A stretch of DNA of 64,000 bases from Micromonospora ureilytica (GCF_015751765.1 NZ_JADOTX010000001.1:186001-250000), one strand, 5' to 3'. Shown: positions 31,155-41,807, counted from the first letter of the stretch. The notes: generated from the letters alone by a model not told the origin. Numbers and translations: made by a program.

Positions 31155-32585
31155 GTGGTCATCCGACGCGTACTCGCGCCCCGCATCGACTTCGGCGCGC
31201 TGCGCCGCGAGCTCGGCCTGCTAGAAGAGTTCCCGGCCGACGCACAGCGTGAAGCCGACGAGGCGGCTGCGGCACCGCCGCAGCCGCCCGTCGACCGCAC
31301 CGACATCCCGTTCGTCACTGTCGACCCCGCCACCTCACGGGACCTGGACCAGGCGATGCACCTCGCCCGCCGCCCCGGTGGGGGCTACCGGGTGCGGTAC
31401 GCGATCGCCGACGTCGCCGCGCACGTCACCCCTGGTGGCGCGTTGGAGGCGGAGACCTGGCGGCGGGGGCAGACCATCTACCTGCCCGACGGAAACGTGC
31501 CGCTGCACCCGCGCACCCTCAGCGAGGGTGCCGCCAGTCTGCTGCCCGACGACGACCGGGCCGCGGTGGTCTGGACCATCGACCTGGACGCCGACGGCGG
31601 CACCGTGGCCGTCGAGCTGGAACGCGCTCTCGTCCGCAGTCGCGCCAAACTCGACTACACAGGGGTGCAGGCGGCAGCCGAGGCCGGGCGGCTACCCGAC
31701 CCGATCGCGCTGCTGCCGGAGATCGGCGACCGACTGACCGCGCGTGGGTTGCGGCGCGGGGCCATCAACCTGCCGCTGCCCGAGCAGGATCTGGAGCCCG
31801 ACGGTGAGGGCTGGCAACTGGTGCTGCGCGCGCCGATCCCCATGGAGGAGCACAACGCGCAGATCTCCCTGCTGACCGGGATGGCCGCCGCCGACATCAT
31901 GCTGGCCGGGCGGGTCGGCCTGCTGCGGACGATGCCGGCACCCAAACCGGAGGCGGTGCAGCGGCTCCGGGCCGCGGCCGCGCCGCTGGGCGTGCACTGG
32001 CCGGACGACGTGGGCCCGGGTCAGGTCATCGCCGGTCTGGACGCCGCCCAGCCGCGTGCCGCCGCATTCATCGACCAGGCGGCCGAACTGATGCGCGGGG
32101 CCGCGTACACCGCCTTCGACGGGGAGCTGCCCGAGCAGCCGGAACACGGCGGCGTGGCGGCCGCGTACGCCCACGTGACGGCGCCGTTGCGGCGGCTGGC
32201 CGACCGGTACGCCACCGAGGTCTGCCTGGCCCTGCACGCGGGCCGGCCGGTGCCCGACTGGGCCCGCGCCGCGCTGCCGCGGCTGCCCGAGGTGATGGCG
32301 AGCACCGACCGGGTCGCCTCGGCGGCCGCTCGGGGCGCCGTCGAGTTGGCCGAGGCGGCGGTGCTGGAGCACCGGGTGGGCGAGACCTTCGAGGCGGCCG
32401 TCCTCGACGTCGACGCCCCGCCCAACGGTAAGTCCCGGCCCCGGCCACCCGGTGGCACGGTCGCGCTGGACGCCCCACCGGTACGCGCACGCTGCCTCGG
32501 CCAACTGCCGCTCGGCGAACGGGTCCGGGTCCGTCTGGTCACCGCCGACCCGGCGGCCCGCACCGTCCTGTTCGAGCTGGCCTGA
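31155..32585 (+). CDS. RNase II/R family exoribonuclease (RNB domain)
   Basis: 476 residues. The RNB catalytic core starts with the signature TVDPATSRDLDQAMHL (acidic residues coordinating metal), and later YAHVTAPLRRLADRY. The enzyme degrades RNA from the 3' end. It lacks obvious cold-shock domains in front, shorter than E. coli RNase II or R. GTG start, six bases after CAGGAT. Confidence 0.87.
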   Translation: MVIRRVLAPRIDFGALRRELGLLEEFPADAQREADEAAAAPPQPPVDRTDIPFVTVDPATSRDLDQAMHLARRPGGGYRVRYAIADVAAHVTPGGALEAETWRRGQTIYLPDGNVPLHPRTLSEGAASLLPDDDRAAVVWTIDLDADGGTVAVELERALVRSRAKLDYTGVQAAAEAGRLPDPIALLPEIGDRLTARGLRRGAINLPLPEQDLEPDGEGWQLVLRAPIPMEEHNAQISLLTGMAAADIMLAGRVGLLRTMPAPKPEAVQRLRAAAAPLGVHWPDDVGPGQVIAGLDAAQPRAAAFIDQAAELMRGAAYTAFDGELPEQPEHGGVAAAYAHVTAPLRRLADRYATEVCLALHAGRPVPDWARAALPRLPEVMASTDRVASAAARGAVELAEAAVLEHRVGETFEAAVLDVDAPPNGKSRPRPPGGTVALDAPPVRARCLGQLPLGERVRVRLVTADPAARTVLFELA

Positions 32586-32697
32586 CTGTGAGGCTGGCGG
32601 GGTCGGTCCGCAGGTGATGGGCTGATGTCGGCGGCAGCGGGGATTGTCACAGTGCTCGGCGCTGCTGACCCGCAGAGCGGTTTGCGAGGATGAGGCC

Positions 32698-33396
32698 ATG
32701 GCATACGACGCGAGCACGCTGCCCGACGTGTCCGGGCTGACGGTCGGCATCATCGGCGGCACCGGCGACCAGGGGCGGGGCCTCGCCTACCGGTTCGCGC
32801 GGGCCGGCCAGACGGTGCTGATCGGGTCCCGGTCGGCTGAGCGGGCCGCCGAGTCCGCAGCCGAGATCGCCGCCCTGCCCGGGGTGCCGGCCGGCGGCAG
32901 CGTCACCGGTGCGGCAAACGACGAGGTGGCCCGACGCAGCGACGTGGTGATCATCGCGGTGCCGTGGGACGGGCACGCCGCCACCGTCGCCGCCCTCGCC
33001 GAGCCGCTAGCCGGCCGCATCGTGGTCGACTGCGTCAACCCGCTCGGCTTCGACAAGCAGGGCCCGTACGCGCTGACCGTCGCCGAGGGCAGCGCAGTGC
33101 AGCAGGCCGCCGCGCTGCTGCCCGACTCCCGGGTCTGCGCCGCGTTCAACCACGTCAGCGCTCCGCTGCTCGCCGACCCCGAGGTCGACCGGATCGATCT
33201 GGACGTGCTGATCTGCACCGAGGACCGCGAACTGGTCGACATCGTCGGCGCGCTCGCCGCCCGGATCCCCGGCATGCGGGGCATCTACGCCGGCCGGTTG
33301 CGCAACGCCCACCAGATCGAGGCGTTCACCGCCAACCTGATCGCCATCAACAAGCGCTACAAGGCGCACGCCGGCATCCGCGTCACCGACCTCTAG
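32698..33396 (+). CDS. npdG: NADPH-dependent F420 reductase
   Basis: 232 residues. N-terminal Rossmann motif GIIGGTGDQGRGLAYRFARAG, followed by IGSRSAERA, and DVVIIAVPW and DCVNPLGF as in the F420H2:NADP oxidoreductases (Fno/NpdG). It moves hydride between F420 and NADP. The end contains NAHQIEAFTANLIAINKRYKAHAG, typical of the family. ATG is used with GAGG upstream. F420 use fits actinobacteria. Confidence 0.85.
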   Translation: MAYDASTLPDVSGLTVGIIGGTGDQGRGLAYRFARAGQTVLIGSRSAERAAESAAEIAALPGVPAGGSVTGAANDEVARRSDVVIIAVPWDGHAATVAALAEPLAGRIVVDCVNPLGFDKQGPYALTVAEGSAVQQAAALLPDSRVCAAFNHVSAPLLADPEVDRIDLDVLICTEDRELVDIVGALAARIPGMRGIYAGRLRNAHQIEAFTANLIAINKRYKAHAGIRVTDL

Positions 33397-33455
33397 GCAG
33401 ACGTGCCCACGCCCAGGGGCCGGCGAATCCGCCGGCCGACACATACGGTCGGGCC

Positions 33456-33989
33456 ATGAGCACCGACGACGCTGTGCGGGTCTGGCTTCGCCGGCAAGGA
33501 GCTGAGCGGATCGCGCACCCCGGGGGCAACCTGTACGCCCATCTGTGCCGAGTCAGCGAACGACTCGCGCTGCTTGGCTGTGGCAGTGACGTGCAGGCCG
33601 CGGGCCTGACCCATGCCGTCTACGGCACCGACGGGTTCGACCTCGCCCTGCTTGATCGGGCCGATCGTGCGGTGCTCCGGGATCTCGTTGGTGCCGACGC
33701 CGAGGAGCTCGTCTATCTCTACGGCGCCTGCGACCGTGGCCGCAGCTGGCGGGAGCTGGCACAGACCGGCCAGGTCTTCGACCGCTTCGTAGGTCAGGTG
33801 AGAACGCCGGATGCGGCTCACCTTCGGTCACTCATGGACCTGAGCATCGTCAACGAACTGGACGTCATCGAGCACGATTCCGCGGTGGCGGACCGCTACG
33901 GCGCCTACTTCCGGGACCTGTTCGCCTCCTGGGCGTCACTGGCCTCCGAGCAGGTCATCCGCGATGCGCAGCGGGTCTTGCGGCAGTGA
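33456..33989 (+). CDS. DUF6817-like protein
   Basis: 177 residues. YAHLCRVSERLALLGCGSDV, LTHAVYGTDGFD and ELVYLYGACDRG recall the DUF6817 family, an HD-like helical fold. Function unknown. ATG is six bases after TACGGT (leaderless pattern). Confidence 0.65.
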   Translation: MSTDDAVRVWLRRQGAERIAHPGGNLYAHLCRVSERLALLGCGSDVQAAGLTHAVYGTDGFDLALLDRADRAVLRDLVGADAEELVYLYGACDRGRSWRELAQTGQVFDRFVGQVRTPDAAHLRSLMDLSIVNELDVIEHDSAVADRYGAYFRDLFASWASLASEQVIRDAQRVLRQ

Positions 33990-34166
33990 CACCCGAACCC
34001 TCGGCAGGGCCACCTTCGTCGGCACGCACCCCCGGTCGCGTACGCGTGCGCGCCGTCTACCCCGGCAGCTTTGATCCTTGCTGCTCGACGCTGGTCCGGC
34101 GTGACTGGGCCGTCCCGGTGAATGCTGCGCCGGTCTGACCAGGAGGAATGGCCGCCTCCGAAGTGC

Positions 34167-35417
34167 TCACGTTCGTCGGTGGTAGTGGTTGCGGCGGGGG
34201 AGTTGTGTGGGATCGAGCCAGGTGGGCGGGATGAACTCAGGGTGGCCGTCTCCGCCGAGTCGCACGGTCCAGTCGCTGTGGTGGAGGTGTCGGTGGTGGT
34301 GGCCGCAGAGCAGGACGGCGTTGGCCAGGCTGGTGTCGCCGCCGTCGGCCCAGTGCCGGATGTGGTGGCCGTCGCACCAGCGGGGCGGACGGTCGCAGCC
34401 CGGGAACGCGCAGCCGCGGTCGCGCAGGACGAGGGCGCGGCGGAGGGGCCCGGTGATGAGGCGTCGTTGCCGGCCGACGTCGAGTGGTTGGCCTGCGCCG
34501 CCGAGGATGGCGGGGAGGACGGTGGCGTCACAGGCGAGGCGGCGCACGGTGTCGGGGGTGAGCTGCAGGCCGGTGTCGAGGGCGCCGCTGCCCAGCTGTC
34601 GGGTCAGCTCGTCGTAGCTCGTGGTGACGACGACCTGGGCGACGTCACCGCCGTGCTCAGGTAGGTCGCCGGTGCGCAGAGCGAGTCGGCAGACGTCGGC
34701 AAGGGCGTCGTGGCGGCGTTGGCCCGGGGTGCGGGTGTCGTCCGGGCCGGACGGTGCTGTCAGCGGGTCGATGGCGGCGCGGAGCGCGGCGGCGGCTTCG
34801 GTGTCGAGGATGCCGGTGAGTCGGAGTCGCCCGTCGGGCTGTTCGTTGATGGAGACGTGCCGGTCGCGTGCGGCCCGCGACTCGGCCGCCCGCAGCGCGG
34901 CGTCGGCGGCAGCGTCGGCGACCTCGGGGGCGACGTGGTCGAGGATGCGGGTGCCGAGTTTGCGCAGCAGGCTGGCGTCGAACTGGGCTGCCCAGTCGAC
35001 GAGGACGCCGACGGCCTTGTCAGCCGCTTCAGGCCCCGCGGTGGCGTGCACGGTGGTGATGGTGTCGCCGATGACACGGACCTGCTCCACGTCGACCGCC
35101 CCGCCGGTCAACGCATCGCGCACCCCGGGCGGCGCGCTGTCGAGGGTCGCGGCAAGCTCGACCAGGCGACGGGCGGCACCGACCCCGAGACGTAACCGGC
35201 CGCGCAGCCACACTGCCGTCGAGGATGCGCCGTGCGCGGTCGCGGTGCCGCGGCCGTCCACCTCGCGCACCAGCACCAGTTTGACCGCCGCGAGGCGTTG
35301 CTCAAGGCGGTGTGCGGCGTGGAGCGCGGTGATCAGGTCATGCTCGGTGAGGGCCCAGGCGGCGGCACTGATGCAGGCGGCGACCGCCTCCTCTGCCAGC
35401 GCCAACTCCTCAACCAT
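34167..35417 (-). CDS. DUF222 / HNH endonuclease domain protein
   Basis: 416 residues. A helical DUF222 (13E12-type) N-terminal part is followed by a C-terminal HNH motif: CAFPGCDRPPRWCDGHHIRH, NAVLLCGHHHRHLH, with the zinc cysteines and catalytic histidines present. These genes occur in many copies in actinobacteria. Their role is unknown; they may be mobile or tied to DNA damage. ATG is exactly six bases after TAGTCT (leaderless). The gap 33990-34166 has no clear feature. Confidence 0.88.
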   Translation of the reverse strand: MVEELALAEEAVAACISAAAWALTEHDLITALHAAHRLEQRLAAVKLVLVREVDGRGTATAHGASSTAVWLRGRLRLGVGAARRLVELAATLDSAPPGVRDALTGGAVDVEQVRVIGDTITTVHATAGPEAADKAVGVLVDWAAQFDASLLRKLGTRILDHVAPEVADAAADAALRAAESRAARDRHVSINEQPDGRLRLTGILDTEAAAALRAAIDPLTAPSGPDDTRTPGQRRHDALADVCRLALRTGDLPEHGGDVAQVVVTTSYDELTRQLGSGALDTGLQLTPDTVRRLACDATVLPAILGGAGQPLDVGRQRRLITGPLRRALVLRDRGCAFPGCDRPPRWCDGHHIRHWADGGDTSLANAVLLCGHHHRHLHHSDWTVRLGGDGHPEFIPPTWLDPTQLPRRNHYHRRT

Positions 35418-35564
35418 GACCCGAGACTAGAACACACGTACGACGAAATTGGTTTTGCCGTGATCGATTGATTCGTCGTCGTCGGCTGGCCGCCGCGCCG
35501 GCTCGGACCAGTCCGTCCGATGGGCCAGCCCGGTCCGTGGACCGAGCTGGCCGGTGAGACCGGA

Positions 35565-36410
35565 CTAGAAGGTGTGTTCGGCGGCGGGGAACTCGCCGCC
35601 GCGGACCTCGTCGGCGAAACGGCGGGTGGCGTCGGTGAGGGCGCCGGCCAGGTCCGCGTACCGCTTGACGAAGCGTGGCGCCTTACCGGTCCGCAGCCCC
35701 GCCATGTCCTGCCAGACCAGCACCTGCGCGTCGGTGTCCGGGCCCGCGCCGATGCCCACCGTGGGGATCGGCAGCTCGTGGGTGATCCGCTTGGCCACCT
35801 CGCCGGGCACCATCTCCAGCACCACAGCGAACGCGCCCGCCTCCGCCACCGCCCGTGCGTCGGCCAGCACCTCGTCGGCGGTGTCGCCGCGACCCTGCAC
35901 GCGGTACCCACCCAGGGTGTGCTCGCTCTGCGGCGTGAAACCGATGTGCGCCATCACCGGAATGCCCGCGCCGACGATCGCGGCGATCTGCGCGGCGTTG
36001 CGGCGGCCACCCTCCAGCTTCACCGCGTGACAGCCACCCTCCTTCATGAACCGGACGGCGGTCCGCAGCGCCTGGGCCGGACCTTCCTCGTACGAGCCGA
36101 ACGGCAGGTCACCGACGACCAGCGCCTGCCGGGTCGCCCGCACCACGGCCCGGACCAGCGGAAGCAGCTCGTCGGCGGTGATCGGCAGGGTCGTCTCGTA
36201 GCCGAACACGTTGTTCGCGGCCGAGTCGCCGACCAGCAGCACCGGGACACCGGCCTGGTCGAAGATCGACGCCGTGTACTGGTCGTACGAGGTCAGCATC
36301 GGCCACCGCTCGCCGCGCTCCTTGGCGGCCATCAGGTCGCGGGTGCGGACCCGTCGGGTGGCCGGGCCGCCGTACAACGCGGTCACCTCGTGCGGAGTGG
36401 ACTCCACCAT
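35565..36410 (-). CDS. panB: 3-methyl-2-oxobutanoate hydroxymethyltransferase
   Basis: 281 residues from ATG 36410 with AAGGGAG six bases upstream. It makes ketopantoate from 2-oxoisovalerate in the pantothenate/CoA pathway. Family motifs: [77 protein letters not shown]. It follows nadE in the same direction, 199 bases downstream. Confidence 0.96.
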   Translation of the reverse strand: MVESTPHEVTALYGGPATRRVRTRDLMAAKERGERWPMLTSYDQYTASIFDQAGVPVLLVGDSAANNVFGYETTLPITADELLPLVRAVVRATRQALVVGDLPFGSYEEGPAQALRTAVRFMKEGGCHAVKLEGGRRNAAQIAAIVGAGIPVMAHIGFTPQSEHTLGGYRVQGRGDTADEVLADARAVAEAGAFAVVLEMVPGEVAKRITHELPIPTVGIGAGPDTDAQVLVWQDMAGLRTGKAPRFVKRYADLAGALTDATRRFADEVRGGEFPAAEHTF

Positions 36411-36609
36411 CTCTGTCTCCCTTCCTCGAGGCCGCCTGCGCGGTCCCCGGGTTCCGTCGCGATCGTCGCACCGTGAGACGGGGTGACGGCAGGGCCCAGT
36501 GCAAGATGTCACTCCACCAGCGCGGGAACGCCGCGCAACGCCACTCGGAGAACGGACCGCGCGGCGGCGCCGGGCCGCGCCACCGACCCGGCACCCCCAG
36601 GGGTACGGC

Positions 36610-38367
36610 TCAGCCGTGCTCGCGCCACCGGTTGGTGATCGGCAGACGGCGGTCCCGACCGAACGCCTTCATGGAGATCTTCGTGCCCGGCGCCGACTGC
36701 CGTCGCTTGTACTCGGCGGTATCCACCAGCCGCAGCACCTTGTCCACGATCGCCGGGTCGTGACCCGACTCGACAAGCCCGTCGCGGCCGAGGTCGCCGT
36801 CGACGTAGCCGATCAGGATCGGGTCCAGGACGTCGTAGTCGGGCAGGCTGTCGCTGTCGAGTTGGCCCGGGCTCAGCTCGGCGCTCGGCGGCTTGCCGAT
36901 CGAGTTCTCCGGGATCGGGGCGGTCTCACCGCGCCGAGCCGCGTCCGTGTTGCGCCACTTCGCGAGCCGCCAGATCAGCGTCTTCCAGACGTCCTTGACC
37001 GGGTTGAAGCCGCCCACCGAGTCGCCGTACAGGGTGGAGTAGCCGACCGCCAGCTCACTCTTGTTGCCGGTGGTCAGCACCAGGTGGCCCTCCTGGTTCG
37101 ACAGCGCCATCAGGATCACGCCACGGACCCGGGCCTGCAGGTTCTCCACGGCCACGCCGGACAGCGACAGATTCGCCAGGAAACCGTCGACCATCGGCTG
37201 GATCGGCTCGACGCGGTAGTCCAGGCCGGTGCGCTTGGCCAGGTCGGCGGCGTCCTCCCGGGAGTGCTCCGAGGAGTGCTGGCTGGGCAGCGACACCCCG
37301 ACCACCCGGTCCGGCCCAAGCGCGTCGACGGCGAGCGCGGCCACCACCGCCGAGTCGATGCCGCCGGAGAGACCGAGCACCACCGACGGGAACCGGTTCT
37401 TGTTGACGTAGTCGCGCAGACCCAGCACCAGCGCCTGCCACACCTCCGCCTCGTCGGCCACCGGCTCGATCAGCCCGCCGGTGGCGGCCGGGCCGGACGG
37501 CGCGGCCGGAATGGCGTCCAGCGTGCTGTGCACGATCCGCATGCCGTCCGCCACCGTCTCGGCGGTCGGCGGGGTGGCGGCGGCCGGCAACTCGACGTCG
37601 TGCACGAGCAGGTGCTCGACGAACTGCGGGGCCCGGGTGAGCAGCTCACCGTCGGCGCCCACGATCATCGAGTCGCCCTCGAAGACCAACTCGTCCTGGC
37701 CGCCGGTCATGTTGACGTACGCGATGGTGGCGCCCGCCTCGGCGGCCCGGCGGCGCACCAGCGGCAGCCGGATGTCGTCCTTGTTCAGCTCGTACGGCGA
37801 GCCGTTGATGTTGACGACCAGGCCGACGCCGGCCCTCCGGGCGGCGGCGAACGGGCCGCCGGCCTGCCACAGGTCCTCGCAGATGGTCAACGCGACGTCC
37901 ACGCCGCCGATCCGCACCACTGTCAGCGCGTCGCCGGAGATGAAGTACCTGTCCTCGTCGAAGACCCCGTAGTTGGGCAGGTGATGCTTGAAGTAGCGGG
38001 CGGCCACGACACCCCGGTGCAGCAGCGCGGCGGCGTTGCGGGCACCCCGGCCCGGCTCGGCGTCCCCGCTGACCTGCGGCGGCCCGTCGGCGTCCAGGTA
38101 GCCGACCACGACCGGCAACTCGCCGAGACCATCGGCGGCCAGGTCGGCGGCCAGCCGCTCCACGGCGGCCCGGGACGCGGCCACGAAGGAACGCCGGAAG
38201 ACCAGGTCCTCGACCGGGTACCCGGTCAACATCATCTCCGGGAAGAGCACCAACTGGGCACCGGCATCGGCGGCCTGGCGAGTCCAGCTGCGGACCAGGT
38301 CGGCGTTTCCGGCGATGTCGCCGACGCTCGGGTTGACCTGGGACAGGGCGAGACGCAGGGTGGGCAT
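36610..38367 (-). CDS. nadE: Glutamine-hydrolysing NAD+ synthase
   Basis: 585 residues from ATG 38367 ([13 protein letters not shown]); the longer frame has no support. The N-terminal glutamine amidotransferase is nitrilase-type ([20 protein letters not shown] with catalytic Cys). The C-terminal synthetase has [16 protein letters not shown] and [15 protein letters not shown]. It converts nicotinate adenine dinucleotide to NAD+. Divergent from the glutamine synthetase gene. Confidence 0.96.
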   Translation of the reverse strand: MPTLRLALSQVNPSVGDIAGNADLVRSWTRQAADAGAQLVLFPEMMLTGYPVEDLVFRRSFVAASRAAVERLAADLAADGLGELPVVVGYLDADGPPQVSGDAEPGRGARNAAALLHRGVVAARYFKHHLPNYGVFDEDRYFISGDALTVVRIGGVDVALTICEDLWQAGGPFAAARRAGVGLVVNINGSPYELNKDDIRLPLVRRRAAEAGATIAYVNMTGGQDELVFEGDSMIVGADGELLTRAPQFVEHLLVHDVELPAAATPPTAETVADGMRIVHSTLDAIPAAPSGPAATGGLIEPVADEAEVWQALVLGLRDYVNKNRFPSVVLGLSGGIDSAVVAALAVDALGPDRVVGVSLPSQHSSEHSREDAADLAKRTGLDYRVEPIQPMVDGFLANLSLSGVAVENLQARVRGVILMALSNQEGHLVLTTGNKSELAVGYSTLYGDSVGGFNPVKDVWKTLIWRLAKWRNTDAARRGETAPIPENSIGKPPSAELSPGQLDSDSLPDYDVLDPILIGYVDGDLGRDGLVESGHDPAIVDKVLRLVDTAEYKRRQSAPGTKISMKAFGRDRRLPITNRWREHG

Positions 38368-38485
38368 GCCTTCATCTTGCCCCAGCCTCCGCGCGACAAT
38401 CCGTACCCTCGGACGAGATTGCCGCCACCCGTGGCGGCGGGCGCTCGTCGGGCGGGACACGAGGGGACGGGCGGCGGCAGTTCGC

Positions 38486-38501
38486 GTAACGTCTGCGTAA
38501 C
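38486..38501 (+). promoter_or_regulatory. Possible GlnR box upstream of the GlnA2-type gene
   Basis: GTAAC-n6-GTAAC, close to the GlnR consensus gTnAC-n6-GaAAC with one mismatch in the second half. It lies 80 bases before the GTG. GCGTAAC is repeated at 11-bp spacing, one helical turn. Weaker than the box upstream of glnA. Confidence 0.4.
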
Positions 38502-38582
38502 CAGGCCCGGGAACACTGGGCGGTCAGGTCGGGTACAGCCCGACCAAGGCGGACAAAAGAGTTGTCGCGAGGGGTTGGGGAA

Positions 38583-39932
38583 GTGGACCGTCAGCAGGAG
38601 TTCGTCCTCCGCACGCTGGAAGAGCGGGACATCCGGTTCGTCCGGCTGTGGTTCACCGACGTTCTGGGCACGCTCAAGAGCGTTTCGGTGGCACCCGCCG
38701 AGCTCGAGGCGGCCTTCGAAGAGGGCATCGGCTTCGACGGCTCGGCGATCGAAGGCTTCGCCCGGGTCTTCGAATCGGACATGGTGGCCATGCCCGACCC
38801 GACCACCTTCCAGGTCTTCCCCTTCGAAGGCGGGGTCAGCGGCGAGAGCGCCCGGATGTTCTGCGACATCCTGCTGCCCGACGGCGGCCCGTCCTGGGCC
38901 GACCCCCGGCACGTGCTGCGCCGCGCGCTGTCCAAGGCAGCCGAGAAGGGCTTTACCTTCTACACCCACCCCGAGATCGAGTTCTTCCTGCTGGAGAACG
39001 GCCCGCAGGACGGCTCGGTGCCCACCCCTGTCGACACCGGTGGCTACTTCGAGCACACCACCCACGCCGTGGCCCGGGACTTCCGCCGGCAGGGCGTGCT
39101 GGCGCTGGAACGCATCGGCATCTCGGTGGAGTTCAGCCACCACGAGGTCGCGCCCGGCCAGCAGGAGATCGACCTCCGCTACGCCGACGCGCTGACCACC
39201 GCCGACAACATCATGACCTTCCGGCACGTGATCAAGGAGGTGGCGCTCTCCACCGGAGTGCAGGCCAGCTTCATGCCGAAGCCGTTCACCGACCAGCCGG
39301 GCAGCGGGATGCACACCCACCTGTCGTTGTTCGAGGGCGAACGCAACGCCTTCCACGACAGCGGCGACCCGATGAAGCTGTCCAAGGTGGCGAAGTCGTT
39401 CATCGCCGGCCTGCTGGTGCACGCCCGGGAGTACACGGCGGTCACCAACCAGTGGGTCAACTCGTACAAGCGGCTCTTCCCGCAGGCCCTGCCGGACCGG
39501 ATCACCGAGAGCCCGGCGTACGTCTGCTGGGGTCACCTGAACCGGTCCGCGCTGGTCCGGGTTCCCGCGTACGGCAAGCCCAACTCGGCCCGGGTCGAGG
39601 TCCGCTCACTGGACTCGGCGACCAACCCGTACCTCGCCTTCGCGGTGCTGCTCGGTGCCGGCCTGAAGGGCATCGAAGAGGGGTACGAGCTGCCGCCGGG
39701 CGCCGAGGACGACGTCTGGTCGCTGACCAGCGCGGAACGGCGTGCCATGGGCTACGAGGCGCTCCCGGAGAACCTCGCCGAAGCGATCGACGTGATGGCC
39801 GAGTCCGAGCTGGTCGCGGAGGTGCTCGGCGAGCACGTCTTCGACTTCTTCCTGCGCAACAAGCGGGCCGAGTGGGAGCAGTACCGCCGCGAGGTCACCC
39901 CGTACGAGCGGCAGCGCTACCTGGCGCTGTAG
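38583..39932 (+). CDS. glnA2: Type I glutamine synthetase, GlnA2-like
   Basis: 449 residues from GTG 38583. Glutamine synthetase motifs: GFDGSAIEGFARVFESD, YTHPEIEFFLL, HHEVAPGQQEIDLRYADAL (metal site), SGMHTHLSLFEG, NSYKRLFPQ, SARVEVRSLD. The region of the adenylylation loop reads GYELPPGAEDDVW instead of LYDLPPEE, and the C-terminus (EHVFDFFLRNKRAEWEQYR) fits Mycobacterium GlnA2. It condenses glutamate and ammonia; it may not be regulated by GlnE. Some paralogues act on polyamines. Confidence 0.92.
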   Translation: MDRQQEFVLRTLEERDIRFVRLWFTDVLGTLKSVSVAPAELEAAFEEGIGFDGSAIEGFARVFESDMVAMPDPTTFQVFPFEGGVSGESARMFCDILLPDGGPSWADPRHVLRRALSKAAEKGFTFYTHPEIEFFLLENGPQDGSVPTPVDTGGYFEHTTHAVARDFRRQGVLALERIGISVEFSHHEVAPGQQEIDLRYADALTTADNIMTFRHVIKEVALSTGVQASFMPKPFTDQPGSGMHTHLSLFEGERNAFHDSGDPMKLSKVAKSFIAGLLVHAREYTAVTNQWVNSYKRLFPQALPDRITESPAYVCWGHLNRSALVRVPAYGKPNSARVEVRSLDSATNPYLAFAVLLGAGLKGIEEGYELPPGAEDDVWSLTSAERRAMGYEALPENLAEAIDVMAESELVAEVLGEHVFDFFLRNKRAEWEQYRREVTPYERQRYLAL

Positions 39933-40020
39933 ACGCGGGGGCTGACGCGATTGCGCGCTGCCGCTATCGTCTCGATCACCGCGCCGGTACCCCTCCGGGC
40001 GGAGAGTCGGGAGGCAGTCG

Positions 40021-40446
40021 GTGCTGGAGGATCTGCTCAGCGGTGCCTGGCAGAGCGTCGTGTTCGGGATCGTCGGAGTCGGGCTCATGGCCGCCGGCTT
40101 CGGGCTCGTCGACCTGCTCACCCCGGGCCGGCTACGAGACCTGATCTGGGTCGAGCGCAACGCCAACGCCGGGTTGCTGCTCGCCGCCAACCAGCTCGGC
40201 ATCGCCGGGATCGTCTTCACCGCGATCCTGACCAGCTACAGCGACTTCGGGAGGGGCCTCGCCTCCACCGTGGTCTTCGGGCTGGTCGGGTTGGCGATCA
40301 TGGCGTTGGCCTTCGTGGTGCTGGACCTGCTCACCCCCGGCAAGCTCGGCGAGGTCATCTGCTCGCCCGAGCCGCACCCCGCCGCCCGGGTCAGCGCCGC
40401 CACCCACTTCGGGGCCGCGTTGATCGTCTGCGCCTGCATCGCCTGA
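40021..40446 (+). CDS. DUF350 membrane protein
   Basis: 141 residues, GTG start with GGGAGG seven bases before it. Two internal repeats, each of two membrane helices (SVVFGIVGVGLMAAGFGLVDLLTPG; STVVFGLVGLAIMALAFVVLDLLTPGKL), the known DUF350 duplication. Function unknown. It ends before a short tandem repeat. Confidence 0.85.
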   Translation: MLEDLLSGAWQSVVFGIVGVGLMAAGFGLVDLLTPGRLRDLIWVERNANAGLLLAANQLGIAGIVFTAILTSYSDFGRGLASTVVFGLVGLAIMALAFVVLDLLTPGKLGEVICSPEPHPAARVSAATHFGAALIVCACIA

Positions 40447-40458
40447 GGCGGCTGTCCG

Positions 40459-40524
40459 CGTCGCTGTACGGGCTGGTTGCCTGCGTCGCTGTGCGGGTTG
40501 GTTGCCTGCGTCGCTGTGCGGGCG
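40459..40524 (+). repeat. 25-bp tandem repeat, about 2.6 copies
   Basis: Unit CGTCGCTGTRCGGGYTGGTT followed by GCCTG, repeated after the DUF350 stop. Not coding as far as I can tell. Confidence 0.7.
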
Positions 40525-40579
40525 GGGCCCGGCGGGCGGTTGCTGGAGGGCGTCGTACCTCGGTCGTAGCGTGCTGGGC

Positions 40580-41272
40580 ATGAACCGCACGGACCGTCTC
40601 TACGCGCTGGTCGAGGAGCTGCGGGCGGTGTCACCACGCCCCCGCAGCGCCCGCTGGCTGGCCGCGCGCTTCGAGGTGAGCAGCCGGACCATCGAACGGG
40701 ACCTCGGCGCGTTGCAGGAGGCCGGGGTGCCGATCTGGGCCGAGCCCGGGCGCACCGGCGGCTACGTCCTGGACCGCGCCCGCACCCTGCCGCCGGTCAA
40801 CCTGACCGCCGCCGAGGCCGTCGCGATGGCGGTGGCGCTACACCGGCTCGCCGGGACACCGTTCGCCGGGCCGGCCGCCACCGCGATGCGCAAACTGGTG
40901 GCGGTGCTGCCGGCCGCCGACGCCGCCGAAGCACACCACCTCGCCGGCCGCGTGCACCTGATCGGGGACGGGCCGGCCACGCCCGTCCCGGCCACCGTCG
41001 CCGACGCGGTCGCCGCGCGGCGCGTGCTGCGCATCCGGTACGCCGACCGCGCCGGCGCCGACTCGACCCGAGTTGTCGAACCGCTGGGCTACCTCGGCAA
41101 CGCGCGGCACTGGTATCTGCTCGCCTGGTGCCGGCTGCGCGACGAGCTGCGCTGTTTTCGCACCGACCGGATCCGGGCGGTCCAGGCGCTGCCCGAGGTG
41201 GTGGCCCGGGAGCTACGCCTGACAGATCTCGACATCCCGCACGAACGGGTCCGCCCGCTGAGCCTGGTCTGA
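40580..41272 (+). CDS. HTH/WYL domain regulator (YafY-like)
   Basis: 230 residues. N-terminal DeoR-type helix-turn-helix (RSARWLAARFEVSSRTIERDL, GALQEAGVPIWAEPGRTGGYVLD), then a WYL domain (LRIRYADRAGADSTRVVEPLG, HWYLLAWCRLRDELRCFRTDRI). WYL proteins sense nucleotides or DNA ends. The VOC gene lies 150 bases downstream and may be its target. TAGCGT is seven bases from ATG. Confidence 0.88.
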   Translation: MNRTDRLYALVEELRAVSPRPRSARWLAARFEVSSRTIERDLGALQEAGVPIWAEPGRTGGYVLDRARTLPPVNLTAAEAVAMAVALHRLAGTPFAGPAATAMRKLVAVLPAADAAEAHHLAGRVHLIGDGPATPVPATVADAVAARRVLRIRYADRAGADSTRVVEPLGYLGNARHWYLLAWCRLRDELRCFRTDRIRAVQALPEVVARELRLTDLDIPHERVRPLSLV

Positions 41273-41423
41273 AACGGGCTCGGCGCGGCGGGCCCGGGTG
41301 GGTCTCGTCGCTGGAAACCCCGCCGGGTGATCCGGAAACACCGACAGGACGCTGTCGCCAACGGCCCCGAGACTGCTCCAGACGACGGCCGAACGGCCGG
41401 CACGGAAATTCTGGAGGCAGTAG

Positions 41424-41807
41424 ATGACCAGCTCCACCACGCCCATCACCTGGTTCGAGATCGGCACCGACCGACCCGAGGATGCCGAGCGGTTCTACGG
41501 AGAGCTGTTCGGCTGGACCTTCGAGGAGCAGGGCTCGACCAACGGCGGGTCCTACCGCGTGACCGGGGCCGGAGGCGACACCGGGATCGGCGGGGCGATC
41601 CGGGCGACCGACGGGACGTCACCGAACTACGCAGTGTTCTACGCCGAAGTCGCCGACGTGGCAGAAACCTGCCGCCGGGCCGAAGCAGCCGGCGGCCGGG
41701 TGCTGGCGCCAGCGCGTACGGCACCGAGCGGTCTCACGTTGGCCCACCTACTCGACCCGGCCGGCAACCACCTGGGCGTGTTCGCGCCCCCGCCCCAGCA
41801 GCCCTGA
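41424..41807 (+). CDS. VOC family (glyoxalase-like) protein
   Basis: 127 residues. Starts TPITWFEIGTDRPEDAERFY and contains GELFGWTFE, PNYAVFYAEVADV, DPAGNHLGVF, the two beta-alpha modules of the vicinal oxygen chelate fold. Metal ligands cannot all be identified. TGGAGG lies six bases before ATG. It may act on a toxic small molecule. Confidence 0.82.
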   Translation: MTSSTTPITWFEIGTDRPEDAERFYGELFGWTFEEQGSTNGGSYRVTGAGGDTGIGGAIRATDGTSPNYAVFYAEVADVAETCRRAEAAGGRVLAPARTAPSGLTLAHLLDPAGNHLGVFAPPPQQP